Assembly: GCA_027577415.1 (NCBI GenBank)
Contig: JANBQS010000462.1
Location: 1-17,452 of the forward strand
Direction: 5' to 3'
Length of the DNA: 17,452 bases
Origin: Coemansia sp. RSA 922
Taxonomy: Eukaryota; Kickxellomycota; Kickxellomycetes; Kickxellales; Kickxellaceae
The notes beneath the pieces were generated by a model. The model did not search any database. It saw only the letters and a list, made by a program, of their open reading frames with translations, and was not told where the DNA came from. The stretch's first letter is position 1. Each line of letters begins with the position of its first letter. The position numbers and the translations under genes were made by a program. Shown one piece after another: positions 8,348-15,067 of the stretch.

Positions 8348-9409
8348 CTAATCCATGGTAAGAGCCTTGCGAGCAAGCTCCAACGCGCCATCACGAGTCT
8401 TGTCGCCTCCGATAAACCCAGACTGTTGGACAAAAATGCAACCCTCAATGCCCGAGCACTCCAACAAGGCCTCATCACGCACTCCACGCCACGCCTCAGG
8501 CAGCGCATGACGAGACTTGAAAGACCCAGGCCTCTCTGCAACCGCCTGTACGCGCCACGAATTTGAGGTATCCGGGTACAAAACATAGAACAACTTTGGT
8601 GCCTCGGGATCCTTTGCAATCGCCTCTTCTTCAATGACATCCAAGTGTTCTTTCCATGGGCAGAACTGCCCAAACAACACAATCTGGCCGCTCTTGTCAA
8701 TGTCAAACCGGGAATTGAATCCCTCCTCGGCGATCTTGCGGCCTGGAAGCCAAGCTAGCGCGTAGTAGCACACGCGCTCGTGCAGTTCACTGCCGGTCAG
8801 ACCCATGGCTTGTGCAAATCTAGCATCCATATCGCTCTCTGACTGGTTCCACCAGGGGTTCAACCAACCAACGCGTGCTGATAAGCCAGTGCTCTCCCTA
8901 TAAGCAGGCTCGATGCTCTCTGGGTACTGCGAGATACCATTGTCGATGCCATCAATGCCCTCGATAAACGACTCGTAGATCTTCTTGTACAAGATATCAG
9001 CCTCGTTATCGCTCACTGGCTCATCAGCAAGAATGGTACGAATAACATCCTTGCCGTAGTGCTTGTAGACCAGGCCAGCGCTGCTGAGCTTGGTCTTGTA
9101 GTTCTCAGAAAACTGCTCGTCGAATCCGCGTTGGTGATGGTCGTAGCGCTTAGTCTCGTGCGAGTACTTTCCTCCTACATCGACAACAATGTCGCAAGTA
9201 TCGAGGGTTGCGGGATCGCGCAAGCGCACAACTTTGGCATCCTGGTACTCATCCAATTGGTGGAGCATATAGCAGGCAAGCGCCTCGTCACAGTGGAAGG
9301 AGCCGCTGTGCGTTCCGATTGTCTTGGGCATGGTCGAGAGATTAAAAAGTCTACAAGTAGTTGGTAAGCATGCTGTCTGAAAGAGTTTTACAGAACTTCT
9401 ACCAAACAT
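8348..9409 (-). CDS. MYG1: MYG1 family 3'-5' exonuclease
   Basis: 353 residues, near the length of human MYG1 (376). The family consists of DHH-type, metal-dependent 3'-5' RNA exonucleases reported in mitochondria and nucleus/nucleolus, where they process mitochondrial transcripts and pre-rRNA. Diagnostic motifs are present: IGTHSGSFHCDEALA at 31-45 (metal-ligand His and Asp), DVGG at 77-80 and YDHHQRGF at 89-96. The C-terminal family block is also present (SGFIGGDKTRDGALELA near the end). Residues 1-26 are rich in Arg, Lys, Ser and Thr with no acidic residue, as in a mitochondrial presequence, and precede a second Met at 27 (codon at 9331) right before the conserved domain. No intron is visible. 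The strand immediately upstream is pyrimidine-rich. Family assignment is firm; localisation is inference. Confidence 0.95.
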   Translation of the reverse strand: MFGRSSVKLFQTACLPTTCRLFNLSTMPKTIGTHSGSFHCDEALACYMLHQLDEYQDAKVVRLRDPATLDTCDIVVDVGGKYSHETKRYDHHQRGFDEQFSENYKTKLSSAGLVYKHYGKDVIRTILADEPVSDNEADILYKKIYESFIEGIDGIDNGISQYPESIEPAYRESTGLSARVGWLNPWWNQSESDMDARFAQAMGLTGSELHERVCYYALAWLPGRKIAEEGFNSRFDIDKSGQIVLFGQFCPWKEHLDVIEEEAIAKDPEAPKLFYVLYPDTSNSWRVQAVAERPGSFKSRHALPEAWRGVRDEALLECSGIEGCIFVQQSGFIGGDKTRDGALELARKALTMD

Positions 9410-9427
9410 AAACAGAAAAGAGAAAAG

Positions 9428-10525
9428 TTAAACAGAAGGCTCAAACATTAAAAAAACTGTATAATGATGATGATTAAGTCGTTGTATTGGAGCCCTGTAT
9501 GGGCATGAACTGAGGTCACTGGCACTGAGACCTACCCAGTGCCTTAACTTGGCTAATAAAAATAAAGTTACTAACTTTCGCCACAACCACATGCTTTGGC
9601 TTTTGCCGCCGGAACTACTAAGAGTATCTTGTGTTGATGGACCACAGTCCCTTGCCCGCCACTTTGCTCTTCCTACCGCAATGCCAATCGTCAATGATGT
9701 TATAAGAGTAGATTTTGGAATGTTAGAACAATAAATTCTTAAAACAAGAGAAGAACTCCCCGATTCCTCGGCCTAGTGCTGAGCGGGATAAACATATAAA
9801 TACTGGTGAAAAATACTATGATCATCTCAGTCAATCAGTGTGACGTCACATACGATGGCTATGTGACACAAGAGGAAGTGAGAGAGCTACTGGACAATGT
9901 GCATAAATGACTTTGGGCCAAAGTACAAAAAAAGAGGCAGTGTTCTAGAAGACCGCTCTGTACCTGCTGTGACTGCGTGATACTAAATCTCCATATCTGT
10001 TGTTGGCGGGTTCACTCCAGCTCCCGACCAAACCGATCTGACCGACTTTCTTATATGGTTCTTGTGTCTGCGTGACAGGCCGCTCTCCAATAGGTATGCC
10101 GCCAACTCCGCATTATTTATAACAACTGGGTCCCGCCGATTAGCTACACACCAAGTTGCCCAGCGTTTCCACCCACTGTTATAAAAGCTTCGTTCGCGCT
10201 TTGTAAATCCTGCAAAGTACTCATCAATCTCAGAGATTGTCTTGCCCTGAGACATGAGAGCGCCGACCAAGATATTTTCGCGGTGCAGTTCGCCCAGGAG
10301 TGCTTGTAGGAGGGGACCTTGGCCAGAAAGTACAGATGGCCCAGGCAATGCCCCAGTCCTTCGTCTTTCCTGTGGGCGAGGTCGGTTATAAGGAGCGAAC
10401 CGTTTCCTTGGCCTCACTCTGGTGTTTCGCCTTTTCCGTTGGCGTGCGCGCTGGCCTGACTCGTTTAGAGATAACTGGGTTAGTGGCTCGACAACACCGC
10501 CACACTCGTCGTTGTCGTTGGTGAC
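9428..10525 (-). pseudogene. Decayed tyrosine recombinase, probably from a DIRS-like retrotransposon
   Basis: The better half is an open stretch at 9983-10525 with no ATG at its head. It encodes an acidic start, a long Arg-rich tract, then GPLLQALLGELHRENILVGA and a helical domain including SFYNSGWKRWATWCVANRR, AELAAYLLESGLS and HIRKSVRSVWSG. This matches the core-binding (SAM-like) domain of tyrosine recombinases, in the style of DIRS elements in early fungi. It ends at a TAG (9983-9985). In the same frame, after further stops, 9428-9694 encodes LWRKLVTLFLLAKL and SASDLSS, which resemble the start of the catalytic domain (usual form LLxLAGLRRPSDL). The catalytic His, second Arg and Tyr were not found, nor reverse transcriptase or terminal repeats. 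It is therefore a dead, 5'- and 3'-truncated copy. The N-terminal half is fairly sure; the catalytic remnant is a weaker inference. Confidence 0.6.
9839..9850. promoter_or_regulatory. CRE-like palindrome
   Basis: TGTGACGTCACA is a perfect 12-base palindrome around TGACGTCA, the consensus for CREB/ATF-type bZIP factors. It lies 430 bases upstream of the MYG1 start and inside the gap of the recombinase relic. It could serve MYG1 or be chance. Confidence 0.25.
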
Positions 10526-11393
10526 TCAAAGGCCCCTAAACATAGCGTATAAAGCGTTGTTCATTTGGAGGTTACAGTGCAACTTTAAGAATGTAAATAG
10601 TAGAGATAAATAGCTATTAATGCCAAACAAAAAGAGCTGGAAAAAAACGAAGAAAAGAAAAGTGACATCCGCAGTACACAGTCCATCACCCCCCTAATCT
10701 TGTCTACTTTTGGTACACATACGTGCGACTGGTGTCCTCCACAAGCCACATCAAATACTCCAATACCACTAGTTATAATGTTGTAATCTAATTAAAGTCA
10801 CATACCAATAACATAGCAAAAAAAGACTGCGCTGAATTGTATGCACAATTGAAATATAGCCATTTAAGAATTAACAATTCGGGGTTAAATACTACATATG
10901 AATTGCATATATACTAGACTATTATAGTTAGAGAATAGGTGAATCAGGCCGGTTGGCAGAAAACTAGAGATTATTCTCTATATTATGAGTATTTGTATCA
11001 ATTTGTATACATTTTATATCTGACCAAATCTAATAGCCTGAATTTCTTTAATATATTATTAACGTTGTCTCTATAAATGATCCGTCTGTACAGAGGTTAT
11101 CCACAGAGCCGAGCAGGAAGACCCCGCAGAAAATTGAGCCACTGAGTTTAGGACCGCCAATTTATTTTCATCAGCAAGCGCTCATTAGGAACATGTTTCT
11201 TAGCCGCAGCCAGAGCGAGTATACGATGAGCCTGTTTCAACACCTTTGACGATAATTGAAACCAATTGCACATACTTTCTCTTCCATTAATTGTTCCTCG
11301 TCAGTAGTTCGCGTGGATTGTGCGCGGCATATGCAAACTTTAGGTAAACAGCCATGTTAAAAATTACAAGCAATAGGAAATTAACAGCAATAT
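10526..11393. other. AT-rich intergenic region, nothing recognised
   Basis: 868 bases between the recombinase relic and the FHIP stop codon. It is AT-rich, with stops in all frames and no tRNA-like fold or repeat that I could see. The upstream reverse transcriptase expected for a complete DIRS element is not here. The right end should hold the 3' untranslated region of the FHIP gene. Confidence 0.55.
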
Positions 11394-14300
11394 TTAAGAA
11401 ACGGCATCCTCGTCGCCACCGTTCTCACGACGAACTTGTACGCGAGCAATGATCTCCTTTATGGATTCTTGCAAAATGATGACGTTTTCGAGGAACTCGG
11501 CAAGGTTAGCGTTGGCCGGTGGGACGCTTAGTGCATGCGCAGCTGGACTGGCAGGCGAAGAGGCATCCGTGCTGGCCAAACCAGCTGCTGTTGTCTTGCC
11601 GTTAATGCCCGCGGACGCCGAGGAAACCGATGAGGATGTTATCTCCGACGTCTGACCAACAGAGCCTGCCCGCGCCCTCGCCTCAGACAACTTGGAAGCG
11701 GCCATGCTCTGAGTGTCTTTTGTCGCCAGACTATCGCCGCCAGCTGACTGGCGAGTGGCAAAAGTGGCTCCGCTTGCGCTGCGATTGCGAGTTCGCTTAC
11801 TAGCCGTGCTAGCGGATGTGCCAGTCAGCACGCTGTCTGCCATACCACTCATGGCAAGGGCACGGGAAGACGAGGCCATGGTGAAGGAGCGCGCGTTCTC
11901 CAAGCTTGCCGATGACAAGCCCCGGTCGCGGCCTCTGTTGGAATCAGGAATAAGCACGACTTCTCTGTAGCTGCCAGCATTTTCCAACTCACCATCCAAA
12001 TCATCCACATCTTCGACAATACCCATGAGCGCGTTTCTTGCCCGCTTGAGTCGCCGCGAAAAGTCAGGAATCTCGTTTTGCAGAACCATTGCTTGCTGCA
12101 CTAGTCCGCTGATGACCAGGTACAACGACGGCGGCGTGGCTCCACTGGGCAGAGCCTTCACTGCCGTTTGTAGCTCACGATCCAGCCCAATGTACTTTGA
12201 CGCATCGGCGGTCACAATAGCTGTTGCCGGTGCCCCGCCAGGTTTGCGAGCGCCACGAGGGTCGTCCTCTCCTTCGCTGTCACTGTCGGCTGCGCCCCGC
12301 TCGTCATCGCTGATGTTGCGCAAGTTGTCGAGCCACACGCACCAGGGCTTGTTCAGGACACCATTGAGCAATGCTGGTATGTTGAACCCCAGCCATAGAT
12401 CCAGCGTCCGATGGGGACATCCGACTAGCGCCGCCAGCACGCCCGTCAGCGCCAAGTTGCACTCGCGAGGCTGAGCAAAATACTTTGTCAGCAGGCTCAT
12501 CAGGGCGCGGATGATCGGATCAGATTGCTTGATGCTATGCTTCGCACGCTTCGCCGGGACTGGGAGTGACGAAGTATGCTGCGTACTCTCAGTATCCATG
12601 TGTGTAAAGGCGGCAGCACTGGCATCGGGGTCGGGGCTAGCCGAGCTCGAAGAAGTTGTATAGTTAGACGCCACTGCTCGAAATCCAGGCTTCTTGCCCA
12701 TGGAGGCTGGCACAGCCTCCGAGTACTTGCGAGGCCGCATTCCGCGCTGCTTCGCTTGCCTGGCGCTTGTCGCAGTCGCCAATGAGGGCAATTTGGGCTG
12801 GCTCTTTAGCAGCGCACTTCTAGCTGCCTGCGCGGCAAACAAGGCGTCGAGCTCAGAGTGGTATGCCTGGTGCGCATCCCACTCAAGCGCCGCATCCTCC
12901 AAGTACTCGTCGTATCCCAGCGAGAACGACTCGGGCACAGCTGCTCGCATCTCGAATCTTGGCCGCTCGCCAAAGGTCGTGCCTCGAGAAATCGTTCCCT
13001 GTCTCCAGGGAATGTGAAGAGACTGACTGTCTACGTCCATCATATCTCTCTTGGATCCAGCGCCTACAGTGGTGCTGTCGCTTTGGAGCCGAGCCATCAG
13101 CTTGGCATACATGTCTAGCTCTTGACGGTGCACGTCAATGGCCACAGTGCAATTCGTCATCCAGCCGTTCTTGATCCCACTGGACTGCACGCGCTCCACC
13201 TCGATCAACCGTGACGAGTAGCGACAGTGTTTGACTAGCACGAGCCGCAGTAGGTTGAGCGCCGATACTACGGCGTCGCTCGACACAGACGACTGCAGAT
13301 TGGAGTAGACCAAGTCTCGCAGAGTAAAGGGCAAACACGCAGCATCTGCTTGCTTGGCCGTGGCTGCTCCGGCGGCCGATGGCTGTGAGGCTGTCAACGA
13401 GCTAGATCTACTTGGTGCAAACAGCTGAGTGTCGCTGGCAGTCGAATCGTCAGTCAAAAAATCCATGATGGCGCTAACCAGGTCCTCGTGGCGGGCGCTC
13501 TGCAACATCGCTTCCAAGTAGCGCATTACAGCGACGCTGCTGCCATCAGTGTCGGAGCTCTCTAACAGACTCGGGTACAGAATGGCTTGCAAAAAGTTGT
13601 CGCGCAGGTTCTTCAATAGCTGATCGCAGACATGCGGCGATGGACAGCGAAAGAGTACCTCCTGGATGAAGCTGAGAACATGCACAAAGGAGGCCAGGCG
13701 AGCACGAAATTCGGGGTTGGAAGAGTCCATGGGCCCTCGATCGTCCGTCCATCGGTCTATACTGCCGCGATCAGCTCCCGCGGCAAAGATAGAGCTCTCA
13801 ATGGCATTTTGCAGATCGGCAGAGTAGCTGGGAAATGACTCTGGAACAACTGCCGAAGGGCCGGTAGATACTCGCAGGCTACGCGGCAACTGCGAGTACA
13901 TAGCGCCCAGCGTGGCTGACAGAATGGCAGCAAAGCCGCTATCGTCGAGGATAAATCGCTCCAGCGCCGTGTTGCCTCCCGTTGACGCCATGATCTCAGT
14001 GGTGGCCAGCTCAAGCAAAAAGAGCAAGCTGGTCCGCGCAGTGTCGCCAGCCTTGCCCTCAAGGTGCACAAACTGCAAGAGGTGCGAGAACAGGAGGAAT
14101 TCGTAGCCACTCGAGGGCGGACTGCCTCCCTCGTTGTGCAAGCTTTCGACGCTGCGCACCATGGCCGAAAAGCTCTCCGTGCTGGCGCTGTGCTGCTCGA
14201 TGCTCTTAAGCCACCTTCGATCCTGAAAGAAAATGTTAAGCAGCATGGGCTCGCCACGGACCTTGCTGCATATGGCGTACATCAAGTCAACAAAGTCATC

Positions 14301-14819
14301 GTCGTATATGTGCTGGTGGGTGCTAAACAAGCTGGCAACCGACTGTGCAACGCCCGACTCGGCCGCCGCTGCCCTGTGTGCAGAGTACGACCGCAGCAGC
14401 TCCAGAATCGGGTTGTGAACGGCCTTTTGCACGAGCAGTTTGTCGTCGGTCAGGCTGACAAAAGTGGATAGATTGCTGATAACCACGCCGCGCACGCCCA
14501 TGGGCTGGTCGCGCTCGGCGAGCTTCACCAGCTCGTCCAATATGTTGTTTCCAAGCAGATATTCCATGCACGCGCCTGTTGTGGAGTCGTCCGAGTCAGA
14601 CTGCTGAATGTCCTCCTGCACCAGCAAGTCAAACATGACAACCAACTGCGCTGGCAAGGGCGTTTTGTCGACGGACATGCCGTGCCACTTGGACTGATAG
14701 TAGCATATGCTTTGAATCGTCTTCCAGGCCTTTTCGAATTTGGCCAGCTGCGTCGCGCCCTCCGCCTGTGCCTTTCTCGGCGCGGCGATATGCCGTGTGA
14801 ATTTGGCAAAGTACTCCAT
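11394..14819 (-). CDS. FHIP protein (FHF complex subunit; FAM160/RAI16-like)
   Basis: 1,141 residues. FHIP binds Hook and FTS in the FHF complex, which couples early endosomes to dynein; in Aspergillus the homologue is FhipA. The helical N-terminal domain (about 1-520) holds the family block at 110-143 (VISNLSTFVSLTDDKLL, VHNPILELL). A variable Ser-rich segment covers roughly 640-750. The C-terminal conserved part has RALMSLLTKYFAQPRECNL around 770-790, then LALTGVLAALVGCPHRTLDL, and a final helix near 1100-1130 (NVIILQESIKEIIARVQ). Between about 940 and 1095 lies a Ser/Ala/Thr-rich, probably disordered stretch. The ATG at 14819 was chosen because homology starts there (MEYFAKFTRH); the frame stays open to an ATG at 15062, but those 81 extra residues are Phe-rich, unlike the family, and fall in leader DNA. 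No intron is visible. It follows the Sec7 gene on the same strand, 248 bases apart. Confidence 0.88.
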   Translation of the reverse strand: MEYFAKFTRHIAAPRKAQAEGATQLAKFEKAWKTIQSICYYQSKWHGMSVDKTPLPAQLVVMFDLLVQEDIQQSDSDDSTTGACMEYLLGNNILDELVKLAERDQPMGVRGVVISNLSTFVSLTDDKLLVQKAVHNPILELLRSYSAHRAAAAESGVAQSVASLFSTHQHIYDDDFVDLMYAICSKVRGEPMLLNIFFQDRRWLKSIEQHSASTESFSAMVRSVESLHNEGGSPPSSGYEFLLFSHLLQFVHLEGKAGDTARTSLLFLLELATTEIMASTGGNTALERFILDDSGFAAILSATLGAMYSQLPRSLRVSTGPSAVVPESFPSYSADLQNAIESSIFAAGADRGSIDRWTDDRGPMDSSNPEFRARLASFVHVLSFIQEVLFRCPSPHVCDQLLKNLRDNFLQAILYPSLLESSDTDGSSVAVMRYLEAMLQSARHEDLVSAIMDFLTDDSTASDTQLFAPSRSSSLTASQPSAAGAATAKQADAACLPFTLRDLVYSNLQSSVSSDAVVSALNLLRLVLVKHCRYSSRLIEVERVQSSGIKNGWMTNCTVAIDVHRQELDMYAKLMARLQSDSTTVGAGSKRDMMDVDSQSLHIPWRQGTISRGTTFGERPRFEMRAAVPESFSLGYDEYLEDAALEWDAHQAYHSELDALFAAQAARSALLKSQPKLPSLATATSARQAKQRGMRPRKYSEAVPASMGKKPGFRAVASNYTTSSSSASPDPDASAAAFTHMDTESTQHTSSLPVPAKRAKHSIKQSDPIIRALMSLLTKYFAQPRECNLALTGVLAALVGCPHRTLDLWLGFNIPALLNGVLNKPWCVWLDNLRNISDDERGAADSDSEGEDDPRGARKPGGAPATAIVTADASKYIGLDRELQTAVKALPSGATPPSLYLVISGLVQQAMVLQNEIPDFSRRLKRARNALMGIVEDVDDLDGELENAGSYREVVLIPDSNRGRDRGLSSASLENARSFTMASSSRALAMSGMADSVLTGTSASTASKRTRNRSASGATFATRQSAGGDSLATKDTQSMAASKLSEARARAGSVGQTSEITSSSVSSASAGINGKTTAAGLASTDASSPASPAAHALSVPPANANLAEFLENVIILQESIKEIIARVQVRRENGGDEDAVS

Positions 14820-15067
14820 GGCACGCTTCGAATAAAAGAAAGCACAAAGACCACTTGCAAAAAATAAAATAAAATAATTAGAATTGAAAGATAGAGAGTA
14901 GTGAGAGAGCTCTCGCTTTGATGACATCCACACTACTACTGCGTCATGCATGCTGCAAGTGGCCCTTGCCTCGCCTCGCCTGCTCTCCGCTTTAAGCAAC
15001 AAGAAAAAAAGTGTTTTGATAATGTCAAAGTTGTTAAAAAAAAAAAAAAGAGTACGCCACATGTGGT
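14820..15067. other. Spacer between the Sec7 gene and FHIP
   Basis: 248 bases that must contain both the 3' end of the Sec7 transcript and the FHIP promoter. On the coding strand a run of fourteen T (15036-15049) lies about 20 bases after the Sec7 stop. The spacer is too long for an operon-like join and has no other feature that I recognise. Confidence 0.5.

Noticed and set aside
9549..9734. 61-codon plus-strand frame
   Set aside because: It runs antisense to the recombinase catalytic remnant and has no recognisable motif.
13757..14257. Long alternative frames in the FHIP gene
   Set aside because: Out-of-frame shadows caused by GC-rich codon positions; the FHIP frame explains this DNA.
15036..15049. 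Run of fourteen A as a retrotransposon poly(A) tail
   Set aside because: No target-site duplication or element sequence adjoins it; it fits an ordinary 3' untranslated T-tract of the Sec7 gene.
14820..15062. 81-residue N-terminal extension of FHIP from the ATG at 15062
   Set aside because: The added residues are Phe-rich and of low complexity, match nothing in FHIP proteins, and cover the T-rich DNA right after the Sec7 stop. The family homology begins exactly at the ATG at 14819.
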